A DNA stretch of 64,000 nucleotides from Proteles cristata cristata. Taxonomy: Eukaryota; Chordata; Mammalia; Carnivora; Hyaenidae. Shown here piece after piece: positions 33,371-44,254 of the stretch. The stretch's first letter is position 1; each line of letters starts with the position of its first letter. The stretch spans positions 620,001 through 684,000 of the forward strand of contig JAESUZ010000354.1 of NCBI GenBank assembly GCA_017311185.1, given 5' to 3'. A model generated the notes under the pieces. That model had not been told where the DNA came from. It ran no database searches and saw only the letters and a program-made list of their open reading frames with translations. The position numbers and the translations under genes were made by a program.

Positions 33371-35915
33371 GAGCATGTGCATCAGATCATAGAATTAATC
33401 TTTGATGACTCAATGCCAAGAGTGACTGGATCCACCTAGGTCTTTTGGCTATTAATGGGACAATGAGGGAGCAAAAGAAGCCAGAAGTACACTAAAGTTT
33501 TTAAAAGCTGATACCACCAAAGAAGCAATGAAAGCCCCCCATACACCTCACCTGATCCAGCACCAACTGCTTCTTAAGGGATGTGTGTTGGTGTGGTGAC
33601 ACGTAGAGAGGATGGGAGGGGCAATATCTATACAATTTTTGGAGTGTCTGCTTCTTCAAAATGGGCTTAAGACACCACACTGCCTATTACCACGTGATGG
33701 CAGTCAGCTTGAAGTCCGTACCTGATGTTTAAGGTTTTGCAAACCAGACTATCTTCTCTGGAGAAACCTCAGAGAGGACCCAGGGCTTACAGGTACGGAT
33801 GGGGACAGAAGTGGTACTGGGATACAGAGGAAGGAATGTCAGGAAGGGAACAGAGGTCTGGCTTCTAGTCCCAACCATGCTGTGGACCGTACTGCCTCAT
33901 GTGTTCTGTAAAGACATAGCGTGGCACCTGCATTACTATCTCTGAACTCATCATTTGACAAATTTTTAAGAATGCTTACCAGGTATGAAGCATTGTAACA
34001 GGGGCCACAGGGGAGAGACCAGAGAATCAAGACCCTGCCCTCAAAATCTGAGTTATTGTGTGGCACACTGAGACTGCTGGCCTTGCAGGAGCCTCTGAGT
34101 TTTATGTGGGTCCGGGGACTTCTGGTGCAATCCTGGACAGGAGAACTGTGCCTTTGATATCTGCCTTCAGTGGTCCCTCTCAGATCTTGATCTATAGTGT
34201 ATGTCATAGGAATGCTACAGAGAATTATTTCATCATTATTTTGTTATAAGAAAGTCATACATGAGAATCAGCTCAAGGCCTTGCTGGCTTTTTGTGACCC
34301 CAATGCCTTCCAGAAAACTAATACAATTATACTGTTAAGCACTCTCAAATGTGCCCAAACCATTATATTCACTGTGTCCAAAGGAGGTTAGCCCAACAGA
34401 TAATCTGCAGTTTTATTGGAAAGTGGTATTAGCATCCATGGATACTATCCCCCTCACCAAAATAAGACTAACCACCAAGTAAATCTAGTCATATCTGAAG
34501 GAAGTAGTTATTAAGGCATTCCAAGACAATACACAAAAGATGGGAGAATGTTAACTAATAGCCATTAGGAATAAAGAGTTGGGTGGGTGGAAAATGACTG
34601 GTAACAGGTTCAATCTGAACTTGCAGAGTAAGTGCAAAGTTGGAGGTCAGAGCCAAGAAACAGATTTGCAAGAAGTAGCAATAGGTCAGCACCATGCTGA
34701 CATTCACATGGAAGGTACAGCTTAGAGAGAAGGAAATCATTACAAGCCAATCTCCTCAGAATGGCATGTATGGTTTAGAGTACTCTATTTTGAACATGTC
34801 AGGAGATAGGAGGTAAAAGAAGGCAAAGTGATAAAGGGTCGTTTATGATGCCTAGAGAAAAAGGCTAAAATTACCTATATTCATTACAGAAATGATAAGA
34901 TTGCACAGACACAACTATGTCTTCAAAGAAATCATCCAAGGGCATTTGGAAGGTTAGTGTCCTCGGTTAACAGCCATGAAGTCCACTTACCAGACACCAG
35001 ATTTCCCCTCCAAGGGAAAAACAAACGAGCATCATATAGTGGACATGGCAGATCTGAGCACAGTGGCAATGGAGGATTTCCTCCTGAAGGTGGACTCTAA
35101 CAAGCAAAGAAGCTGTAGTTTTCCTTGGTACAAGCATCCAACACCAGGTGATATAAAACCTTTAGAAGAAACATACGGAAGACAACTCACAATACCCCTC
35201 GTCAGTCATCTTGTTGAGGTGCACAGGAGGAAGGAAACAAATGAATCCAATAACTTCTTAAACAGGTGGTCAAATCACAGCCTTATATTTCTGAAGTACT
35301 AACCAGTTGCCACCTGGAATGTCAATACAGAAATCAGTACAGTTATTAAATTTAATTCATTTAAAAAAAGAAAAAAATTGCCCATTTCCTAAAAGATACA
35401 AGAGAAATACTAGCAAGGAAAATGTATTTCAAATGTGCCTGCATATTGCAGTAATTAAGAAAAAATAAACATGGGACAGGCACAGAATGATTCCAGTATT
35501 AAAAACTGCTTTTTTGAAACCTCACAAAGCAGTATCATAGAATGAGGAACTTAAAAGACTTAACCTTTCTGCTTGACCCATGGCAGAATTAAATTATATC
35601 TTCCCCAACCTGATTTCTCCCATGAAATCTATTCTGTTTAGGATGAAGGTCAAGTACCAAGTGAGAATGATTTAGTGCTGCTCTTCAAATCCAATTCCAT
35701 AATCATACTCTTGTCTCAAAATACCAGCTGGACATCGAAGATGAAAAGAAAAAAAAGACACCAAAAAAATGTAGCCACACTCTCAAGAATATTATGAAGC
35801 TGGAATACAACTATTTCAAATTCTATCATCCTCAAGTACAAATAGAATTTTCATTCATCAAATACTAAGCAAATACAGAGCCCACTGCTGGCTCCACTGT
35901 TTTTTAGCATCTCAC
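33371..35915. other. Unique DNA, no firm repeat or gene
   Basis: About 2.5 kb with no SINE, LINE or DNA transposon I can name. A plus-strand open frame at 34976-35302 (108 codons) has a protein-like composition, but I see no acceptor or donor fitting it and do not recognise the product. Confidence 0.4.
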
Positions 35916-36166
35916 CTTCTCACAGAGCGGCACACTTCCCATTGTGATCTCCTCTTTCTCAAAAGAGCTTGACTTCTTTTGAAAAACTGCAGTGCTTACA
36001 TTAAATTCTTTTCTTTCCTTTTCTGCCTGTGCATAATAGTCACTTGACTCCAGAGAAAGTAAAATTTGACAATCCATGGGTATGACTACAAATTCTTCAA
36101 AAACAGGCAGGACCAAAATAGCACAGCAACTTTTGGTCCATAATACAAACCCAAAAGCAACTTCAA
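35916..36166 (-). CDS. Candidate internal exon, unrecognised product
   Basis: On the minus strand, a strong pyrimidine tract and acceptor ('gactatttcttttcccag', AG at 36168-36167) precedes 251 bp open in one frame. This ends at 35916 in 'gagaag' followed by the donor 'gtgaga'. Length and phase give 2 bases completing a split codon, then 83 codons, ending in phase 0. The predicted peptide starts hydrophobic (Val-Ala-Phe-Gly-Phe-Val-Leu-Trp) and ends charged, with a Lys/Glu-rich segment and 'KSSSFEKEE' near its end. I recognise no domain. Chance exons of this quality are expected occasionally in 64 kb, so this stays a candidate. The gene strand would agree with the candidate at 54968-55058. Confidence 0.25.
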
Positions 36167-36168
36167 CT

Positions 36169-36994
36169 GGGAAAAGAAATAGTCTTTATTGACTGTTACC
36201 TGTGCGACGATGAACCATCAGAGGTTTTGAGATGGAAGATGTCACTTAAGTAGATATCCTGAAGTAAAGTTGGAGCTAGGCAAATAGACTGGGCACTAAA
36301 GGCATTTTCTCCCCCAGTTCTCACTTCTAAAGCACTTCAGAGACATGCCATGAATTAAAATTATTCTTCATGGAGAACTAGGCTTTAATTAAAATACTCC
36401 AGTAAAGGAGAATTAACCAACATAAACTGAGTATCTACTATGCATCCTACTTTTTGCTACAGTCTTTACAAAGTAATAGAGGAAGGGTTGTTCTGTTTAA
36501 GAAATCTATAGTCTCATTAAATTAGATCATCAGACACCTTGGTGCCAAAAGCTAAATGACAGGGCAAAACAGCAAAATATAAGTTGTCATCAGGTAGCAT
36601 ATTACATAAGGTTGTTTGATCAAGAAGTGGTATGAATTCAAAGGAACAGGATGCCACCATGAACCTAGCAGACTGAAGTGGGCCTTGAAACAAGGTTAAA
36701 AGTTCTGGCACCTTTGGAGGAAAAGAAAGAACAAAAGAGTTGGGAACAAAGTCACAGGAACAGGCCCCAAAGGCAGAAAGGCCTGAATTCTATTTGGGAG
36801 GTGACAGTAAAGTGCAAATGGCTGGGCATGCTCTTTTGAAGGCAGTTTCAAATTACTGAGGTCTAAGTTCAAGACTTTTTATATATTATGCAGTACATAT
36901 TTGTGAGATTCTCTGCCTAATATTCTTCCCTCTCGTTCCCATAGCAACAGACAAGTTTGCCACCCCCTTCACCAGAGTGGTTTTTCTTTTTCAT
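36169..36994. other. Unique AT-rich DNA, nothing firm
   Basis: A weak MIR-like phrase, 'aactgagtatctactatgca', occurs near 36426. No intact repeat or exon was recognised. Confidence 0.4.
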
Positions 36995-37984
36995 TTTACC
37001 CCCTAGAATTTACTATCTTAACTTAAGTGTACAGTTCAGTGGTATTAAATATATTTGTGCTGTTGAACAAACATTACCACCATCCATCTCCAGATCCCTT
37101 CTCATCTTCCAAAAATGAAACTCCATACCCTGGAAACAATAACTCCCCATGACCCCATTGCCCCAGCCTCTGTTAAGTATCATTCTACTCTCTGTTACTA
37201 GGAGTTCAGCTTTCTGTTTGTTTTTGTTTGTTTGTTTGTTTGTTTGTTTGTTTTTTAAGATTCCACATACAAGTGAGATCATGTAGTATGTTTTCTTCTG
37301 TGTCTGGTTCATTTCACATAGTATAATGTCCTCTGTGCTCATCCACGTTGTCACAAATAGCAGGACTTTCTTCTTTTATTGGGGTGAATGATATTCCATT
37401 ATATAAATAATAATTACATATTTTTATTTACAATTATATATCTATTACATATATATCCAACCATATACGTACAAAATATTCCATTATATTTAAAAAATAT
37501 ATATTATACATATAATGCTGCGATGCACATGGGGATACAGAGATTTCTTTGAGGTACTGATTTTATTTCCTTTGCATATATACTGAGAAGTGGGACTGCT
37601 GAACCATAAGTTTGCTTTCTTTACAATTGTTTAAGGAACCTCCATATTGTTTTCCATTAACAGTTGTATCAACTTACACTTCCACCAACTCTGTACAAGG
37701 ATTCCTTTTCTCCACACTCTGACCAACACTTGTTATCTTTTGACTTTTTGCTGATGACCATGCTAACAGGTATAAAGTGATATCTGATAGCTCATTGTGA
37801 TTTTCATTTGTATTTCTCTGATAATTAGTGACACTGAGCATCTTTTCATATACCTGTCAGCCATTTGTATGCCTTCTACAGAAAAAGTTTATTTAGATTC
37901 TTTACCTTTTCTTTAAATTGGGTTATTTGGCTTTCTCCTATTTAGTTGTAAAATTCCTTACATATTTTGGATACTAACATTTTT
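36995..37984 (-). mobile_element. Old LINE-1, 3' part, left of a nested insertion
   Basis: Minus-strand L1 3'UTR and ORF2 end. Reverse-order blocks are 'aagtgtacagttcagtggta', 'caataactccccatgacccc', 'agattccacatacaagtgag', 'gatattccattatataaata', 'gggactgctgaaccataagt' and 'ttggatactaacat'. It is resumed at 40131, beyond a younger L1, so the two pieces were once continuous. A TTTG microsatellite and an AT-rich expansion (37390-37520) lie within it. No coding potential. Confidence 0.9.
37215..37256. repeat. (TTTG)n microsatellite
   Basis: About eight tttg units inside the old L1 3'UTR. Confidence 0.95.
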
Positions 37985-38242
37985 TTTTTATTTTGTTCCA
38001 CCTCAGTTTATTTTATTTTTTTTATAGCGTTTTTTTTTGTTTGTTTTTTACAAATAGTTTATTGTCAAATTAGTTTCCACATAACACCCAGTGCTCATCC
38101 CCACAAGTGCCCTCCTCCATGCCCACCCCTCCTCCCCCACATCCACCAGTCCTCAGTTTTTGTCAGCATTCAAGAGTCTCTCATGGTTTGCCTCTCCCCT
38201 TTCCCCCACCATTTCCGCCCTTCTTCTCCCCCTTGGTCCCTG

Positions 38243-39241
38243 CTAAGTTCCTCCTAATCCTCCTATACGTGCACACATATGATATTTGTCCTTCTCTGCC
38301 TGACTTATTTCGCTCAGCATAACGCCCTCAAGGTCCATCCATGTTGCTACACATGGCCAGATTTCATTGTTTCTCATTGCCATGGAGTATTCCATGGTAT
38401 AGATAAACCACATCTTCTTGATCCATTCATCTGTTGATGGACACTTAGGCTCTTTCCAGGTTTGAGCTATTGTGGAGAGTGCTGCTATGAACATTGGGGT
38501 ACATGTGCTCCTATGCATCAGCATTTCTGTATCCCTTGGGTAAATTCCTAGCAGTGCTATTGCTGGGTCATAGGGGAGTTCTACTGTTAGTTTCCTTAGG
38601 AACCTCCACACTGTCTTCCAGAGGGGCTGTACCAGTTTACATTCCCACCAACAGTGTAGGAGGGTGCCCGTTTCTCCACATCCTCGCCAGCATCTAGAGT
38701 TCTCTGATTGGCTCATTTTAGCCACTCTGACTGGCGTGAGGTGGTATCTCAGTGTGGTTTTGATTTGTATTTCCCTGATGAGGAGCGATGCTGAGCATCG
38801 TTTCATGTGTCTGTTGGCCATCTGGATGTCCTCTTTGGAGAAGTGTCTGTTCATATCTTCTGCCCATTTCTTCACTGGGTTGTTTGTGTTTCGGGCGTGT
38901 AGTTTGGTGAGTTCCTTGTAGATTCTGGATATCAACCCTTTATCTGATATGTCATTTGCAACTATCTTTTCCCATTCCGTTGGTTGCCTATTAATTTTCT
39001 GGGTTGTTTCCTTGGCTGTGCAGAAGCTTTTAATCTTGAGGGGGTCCCAACAGTTTATTTTTGCTCTTGATTCCCTTGCTTTTGGGGATGTGTCAAGTAA
39101 GAAGTTGCTGCGGTGGAGGTCAAGGAGGTTGTTTCCTGCTTTCTCCTCTAGGGTGTTGATAGTTTCCTGTCTCACGTTCAGGTCCTTTATCCATTTGGAG
39201 TTTATTTTTGTGCATGGTGTGAGAAAATGATCTAGTTTCAT
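38243..39241 (-). pseudogene. LINE-1 ORF2 C-terminal fragment, open for 332 codons
   Basis: Clear homology to the C-terminal third of L1 ORF2p (endonuclease/reverse transcriptase protein). '[12 protein letters not shown]' and '[20 protein letters not shown]' are typical. A Cys-rich motif, C-x3-C-x7-H-x4-C, lies at about residues 180-200 ('CWRGCGE...HCWWEC'). The frame is intact to its stop at 38243, which is unusual for repeats here and points to a young copy. The endonuclease domain is absent from the truncated copy and the reverse-transcriptase core is absent or only partial, so it cannot mobilise itself. Confidence 0.93.
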
Positions 39242-39299
39242 TCTTCTGCATGTTGCTGTCCAGTTCTCCCAACACCATCTGTTAAAAAGGCTGTCTTTT

Positions 39300-39468
39300 G
39301 GGGCACCTGGGTGGCTTAGTCGGTTAAGCGTCCGACTTTCGCTTAGGTCATGATCTCGTGGTTCGTGGGTTCGAGCCCCGCGTCGGGCTCTGTGCTGACT
39401 GCCAGCTCAGAGCCTGGAGCCTGTTTCAGTCTGTGACTCCCTCTCTCTCTGACCCTCCCCTGCTCACG

Positions 39469-39504
<36 letters not shown>

Positions 39505-39534
39505 CTAGAAATAAAATTAAAAAAATTAAAAAAA
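39300..39534 (+). mobile_element. Young SINEC-type SINE, diagnostic subgroup, inside the young L1
   Basis: Full-length plus-strand SINE with a perfect 16-bp duplication, aaaaaggctgtctttt, at 39284-39299 and 39535-39550. It shows all subgroup markers and an expanded (CT)n of about 30 bases before 'catcctagaaataaa'. As it sits in an L1 that is itself nested, it is the youngest of three layers. Confidence 0.98.
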
Positions 39535-39540
39535 AAAAAG

Positions 39541-39936
39541 GCTGTCTTTTTTCCATTGGATATTCTTTCCTGCTTTGTCAAAGATCAGTTGGCTGTATAC
39601 TTTTGGGTCCACTTCTGAGTTCTCCATTCTGTTCCATTGGTCTATGTGTCTGTTTTTGTGCCAATACCATACTGTCTTGATGATGACAGCTTTGTAGTAG
39701 AGGCTAAAGTCTGGGATGGTGATCCCTCCCGTTTTGGTTTTATTTTTCAGGATTACTTTGGCTATTCGGGGTCTTTTGTGGTTCCATACAAATTTTTGGA
39801 TAGTTTGTTCTAGTTTTGAGAAGTATGCTGGTGCAATTTTGATTGGAATTGCATTGAATGTGTAGAGTGCCTTAGGTAGTAATGACTTCTTAACTATATT
39901 TATTCTCCTATCCATGAGCATGGAATGTTTTTCCAT
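39541..39936 (-). pseudogene. LINE-1 ORF2 fragment upstream of the nested SINE
   Basis: Continuation of ORF2 from the young L1, recognised by '[18 protein letters not shown]' and '[16 protein letters not shown]'. It joins the 38243-39241 segment once the SINE and one target copy are disregarded. Compared with the L1 family, a single-base deletion near 39900-39915 shifts the frame relative to the DNA further upstream (39937-40130), so the ORF was already broken apart from the SINE. Confidence 0.9.
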
Positions 39937-40130
39937 TTCTTTGTGTCTTCTTCAATTTCCTTCATAAGTTTTCTATAGTTTTCATCATACAGATCTCTTG
40001 TATCCTTGGTTAGGTTTATTCCAAGGTATTTTATGGTTTTTGTGCAATTGTGAATGGGATCAGTTTCTTGATTTCTCTTTCTGTTGCTTCATTGTTGGTG
40101 TATAAAAATGCAACCTATTTCTCTACATTG

Positions 40131-41612
40131 ATTTTGGGTACTAACATTTTATTGAATGTACTGTTTACAAATATTTTCTTTCATTCTGTAGATCACCTTT
40201 TTATTTTGATTTTTTCCTTTACTGTCCAGAAACTTTTTTAGTTTGATGTAGACCGACTTGTCTATTTTTTCTTCTGTTGCCTATGCTTTGGGGTGTCAAA
40301 TCCTAAAAAGCATTGCCAAGATCGAGGTCAGGGAGCTTTCCCCCTATGTTTTCTTCAAGAAGTTTTACAGTTTCAGATTTTACATTTAAGTACTTGATGC
40401 ATTTCGAGTTGATTTTTGTGTGTGGTGTAGGATAAAGGTCCAATTTCCTTCTTTTACATGTGGACATCCAGTTTTCCAACACCACTTATGGAAGAGGCTA
40501 TACTTTTACTATTGTGTATTCTTGGCACCTTTGGTGAAAATTAGTTGACCATATATGCATGTGTTTATTTCTGGGTTCTTGATTCTATTCCCTTGATCTA
40601 TGTATCTGTTCTGATGACAGTACCGTATTGTTTTGATTACTACAGCTTATTAATACACTTTAAAATAAGGAAGTATATAAGCCCTCCAGCTTTGTTCTTC
40701 TTGATCAATAATGCTTTAGGTACTTGGAGTCCTAGGTGGCTCTCTATAAATTTTAAGATTTTCTTTCTATTTCTGTAAAAAAAAAAAATATATCAATTGG
40801 AGTTCTGACAGAGACTGAGTTGAATCTGTAGATCACTTTGGGTAGTATGGACATTTAAACGATATTAATTCTTCCAAACTCTGAAAATGTGATATCTGCT
40901 CATTAATTTGTGTTTTTAACTTCTTTCATAAATATTTTATATTCAGTGTACAGCTCTTTTACCTCTTTTGTTAAACTTATTTCTAAGTATTTTCTTCTTC
41001 TGATGCTATTGTAAATAGGATTTTTAACCACTTTTAAAGAGAGCTTACTGTTGGTGTATAGAAATGCAACTGATTTCTGTCTGTTGATTTTGTATCCTGC
41101 AACTTTACTCAATTTATCAGTTTTAACAGCTTTTTTGAGGACTTTTTGAGGTTTTCTATATGTAAGATCATTATGTCTGCAGAGACAAGTTTACTTCTTT
41201 CTTTTTGATTTGGATGCCTCTTATTTCTTTTTCTTGCCTAATTCCTCTGGCTAAAACTTACCATACTATGTTGAATAGAAGTTGTAAGAGCAAATACCCT
41301 TGTCTTCTTCCTGATCTCAGAGGAAAACCTTTCAGTTTTTCACTATTAAGTACAATGTTAGCTATGGGCTTGTCTATAATATATAGACTTTATTATGTTG
41401 AGGTACATATTACCTAATTTGTTGAGAGATTTTATCATGAGATGATGTTGAATTTTGTCAAATACTTTTTCTGTACCTGAGAGGATTATTTTTATTCTTC
41501 CTGTTGCGAATGTGATATATCATGCTTGTTGATTTGTGTAAGCTGAACTATCCTTGCATCCCTAGGATAAATCCCACTTGATCCTGGAATATGATCTTTT
41601 TAACGTGTTGAG
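40131..41612 (-). mobile_element. Old LINE-1, upstream ORF2 part, right of the nested insertion
   Basis: Resumes the element at 36995-37984, in minus orientation. Blocks include 'gttttccaacaccacttatg', 'tacagcttattaatacactt', 'gtatagaaatgcaactgatt', 'gcaactttactcaatttatc' and 'tgcatccctaggataaatcc', all ordered as ORF2 read in reverse. Frames are broken. The upstream end is near 41612. Confidence 0.9.
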
Positions 41613-42575
41613 CAGACAATGTTGATTGGCTAAAACAATGGCCATTCCTAACCCCTACTCAAGTGTTGCTTCTCACAATGGAGACTAATAAACTAGTTGC
41701 TCATTTTATAAGACTGCCTCACAGGTAGAGACATTCACCTGGCTCCATGCTGGCTTATGAGTCATAAAAGGAAGTCTAGTGTGGGCTTCTGAAAAAAGTA
41801 GATAAAACAGAATGAAAGAAGAATATATGCTGTTAACACCCAACCTTTTCTATTCTTGCTTTGAATGGACACAAAGTATTCAGACATCTGGCAGCCTTTT
41901 AACAAAGAAACGACAAACAGGAATATGAAAAGCCTAAATAGAGAAGACAGAGTGGAAAAAAAAAAAAGGAGAGAATACTATAAGGTTCTTAATGATATTA
42001 TTGAAATAAAGGTTCAACTCTAATGCCACACTTTTTGTTGTAATTGTAAATAAGTGCTTAAGCCACTGCTAATTCACACTGTTTCGTTACTTGCAGCCAA
42101 AACCATTCCTATCTGATTTAGCTGCTCTCACCTTCCATGGCCCCAGGTCTACAGGGCTGCCTCAGGAGAAGCCACAGTCTCTAGGACAGCACTCTCAGGC
42201 TACACTTATCTGCTCTAAGTGTGAGGACCTGACTCAGTCAGTCCCTTCCTGGTATTCTTTGCATCTCATCCGAGATGGAAAGCCAGACCTCTCACATGGC
42301 TGCAGTTACATAAAACGTTAAACGTGGGTCATCAGCAGCAATAGTTTTTGCACTAAATAGAAATCCTGTCTACAGTGATAAAGGCAAGAGTAAACATGCA
42401 CAGCAAAGCATGAATGGTACACACAACAAAACTCAGTTCCCCGGTGCCAGCTGTTCCTGAGCCCAGCTTGCATGTGTACCCTTTCCACAGGTATTTCAAT
42501 CATTCTTGGAATCTCAATAAATTTGTCTTTTTTGTTTTGAGTTTGGTTTCCTTAATTTATAACTCCCAAAATGTA
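41613..42575. other. Unique DNA, no gene seen
   Basis: No repeat was recognised from 41613 to the SINE at 42576, apart from a 12-base A run near 41957. A plus-strand frame at 42091-42321 is unsupported. Confidence 0.4.
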
Positions 42576-42796
42576 GGGGTGCCTGGGTGGCTCAGTCGGT
42601 TAAGTGTCTGACTTCAGCTCAGGTCATGATCTCGCAGTTTAGAAGTTCGAGCCCCACATCAGGCTCTGTGCTGACAGCTCAGAGTCTGGAGCCTGCTTGG
42701 GATTCTGTGTCTCTGTCTCTCTCTGCCCCTCCCCCACTGACACTCTGTCTCTCCCTTTTTCCTTAAAAAATAACTAAACATTAAAAAAAAATTTTT
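42576..42796 (+). mobile_element. SINEC-type SINE
   Basis: Full-length plus-strand SINE with a perfect 15-bp duplication, aactcccaaaatgta, at 42561-42575 and 42797-42811. It lacks the young subgroup markers ('gacttcagctcagg', 'gctgacagctcagagtctgg'). Confidence 0.97.
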
Positions 42797-42964
42797 AACT
42801 CCCAAAATGTAACCTGTATCTATGTATACTACCCAAAAGGACTTTCCTATAATTTTTCCATTAAACTAATATGACAAACAGAAATTTTCCAAAAGGTCAA
42901 AGTATAAGAAAAGGGTAGAGCTCATCTTTTCTCCTAAATCAGGCAGAGAAATGCTATTATTATC

Positions 42965-43180
42965 CTAGGTTCAAATATTCCAGCTCTACCACTGAGCAGT
43001 TTTGCCACCTTGGATAAGTTATTTAACCTTTCTGGGCCTAGGTTTATTTACGTATAAATTAAGAATGGCAACTGTAGCTACCTGACAGTGCTTCTACAAA
43101 TTAATGAGTCAATACATATAAAGACCTTAGAACAAGGTAAGGTAATAGGAGTTCAATAAATGCGAGCTAACATTCTGAGG
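42965..43180 (-). mobile_element. MIR SINE
   Basis: Reverse MIR: 'ccagctctaccactgagcag', 'ccaccttggataagttattt', 'aacctttctgggcctaggtt', 'taatgagtcaatacatataa' and 'gttcaataaatgcgagctaa'. Nearly full length. Confidence 0.88.
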
Positions 43181-43264
43181 CCTACATCAAAGTCTTGAAA
43201 ATAATGGCACACCTGATCTATGGAAAATAGTAAGTGAACTTTCAGCTGTGGGCCCAGCATATTA

Positions 43265-43460
43265 ATCTTTTAAGCATCTACTGTGTACACAGCACTTCAC
43301 AATGCTTTGAATATTGTCTAATATTAAGACTTGAACCTATTAAGTAGCTTATCACTGTAATCACTCTGGAGGCAAAAAGACTGAAGATTAGGGAGTTAAA
43401 TAATATGTCCACTATGGCATAGCTAGAGCTTGAACCCCAGGTTGTAAGAATTAGAAGATC
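43265..43460 (+). mobile_element. MIR SINE
   Basis: 'taagcatctactgtgtacac' and 'agcacttcacaatgctttga' at the start; 'ggagttaaataatatgtcca' and 'agctagagcttgaaccccag' at the end. It lies just downstream of, and opposite to, the MIR at 42965. Confidence 0.8.
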
Positions 43461-44014
43461 AACTTTTTTCCTGACATCATACAGCCACAGGAATAAAATG
43501 CATTCAGTATCTTGGTTCTGTATAGTGGAGCAGAACAATTACTATGGCTTTGCATGTGACACAGAGTTAGGGTCTAAAATGAGATCTTTAAGGCAAAACT
43601 TCAGGATAGAAAAAGTGACCCTTGAAAAATCTCTTAATTCATATTTAATTTTCCATTCTTGTGTCCTTGAAAGCACAAAAGCACCGATTCTCTTAATTTT
43701 TTTTTCTTTCTTTCTTAATTTTTAAAATCTTTTGAGAGAAGGAGTGCATGGAACTCCATGGGGCAAAAGGGTATCTTGTGTTAGCTCTTTTTGTTTCCAG
43801 TGGTTGAATCTGTACAAGTAGAATATGTCATGTGACTCTGTAGTGGCCGCGATTCAGAAAAGCAATGTCTTGAGGAACTCTGCACATGACCTTTTAACTT
43901 CCCTCCCACCTCCAAGAAGGATAAAACAACATCAGGAGCATAAAAAAAGAAAAGCACAAATATTCAAATATCTTTGTTTCCACAAAAGAGGTCAAAAATT
44001 ATTTGCTTTCTTAT
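43461..44014. other. Unique DNA, nothing identified
   Basis: T-rich tract at 43697-43720. No other repeat or exon recognised. Confidence 0.4.
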
Positions 44015-44241
44015 TTTTTAATGTTTTTAATGTTTATTTATATATGAAGGAAAGAGATACAGAGCATGAGTGGGGAGGCGCAGAGAGAGAGAAAGAGAGA
44101 CAGAATCCAAAGCAGGCTCCAGGCTCCATGCTGTCAGCACGGAGCTCAATGCAGGGCTTGAACTCACAAACCATGAGATCATGACCGGAGCCAAAGTTGG
44201 ACATCCAACTGACTGAGCCACTCAGGCGCCCTTACCACATC
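44015..44241 (-). mobile_element. SINEC-type SINE
   Basis: Minus-strand SINE flanked by tttgctttcttat at 44002-44014 and 44242-44254. The head ends 'ctcaggcgccc' at 44231, leaving about 10 extra bases before the right-hand duplication. Moderately diverged. Confidence 0.95.
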
Positions 44242-44254
44242 TTTGCTTTCTTAT

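Larger units (their letters stand above)
37985..40130 (-). mobile_element. Young felid-type LINE-1, 5'-truncated, nested in an older L1
   Basis: A minus-strand insertion of about 1.9 kb (excluding a nested SINE). It has a 20-bp target-site duplication with one mismatch: attttggatactaacatttt at 37964-37983 and attttgggtactaacatttt at 40131-40150. It contains the 3'UTR (about 38050-38240) and the C-terminal part of ORF2, but stops mid-ORF2 upstream. Beyond the 3'UTR a short extra segment with a second A-rich tail lies at about 37985-38048. A SINE at 39300-39534 interrupts it. Confidence 0.95.

Noticed and set aside
34976..35302. 108-codon open frame with protein-like composition
   Set aside because: No convincing acceptor or donor and no recognised family; kept only as a remark in the stretch annotation.
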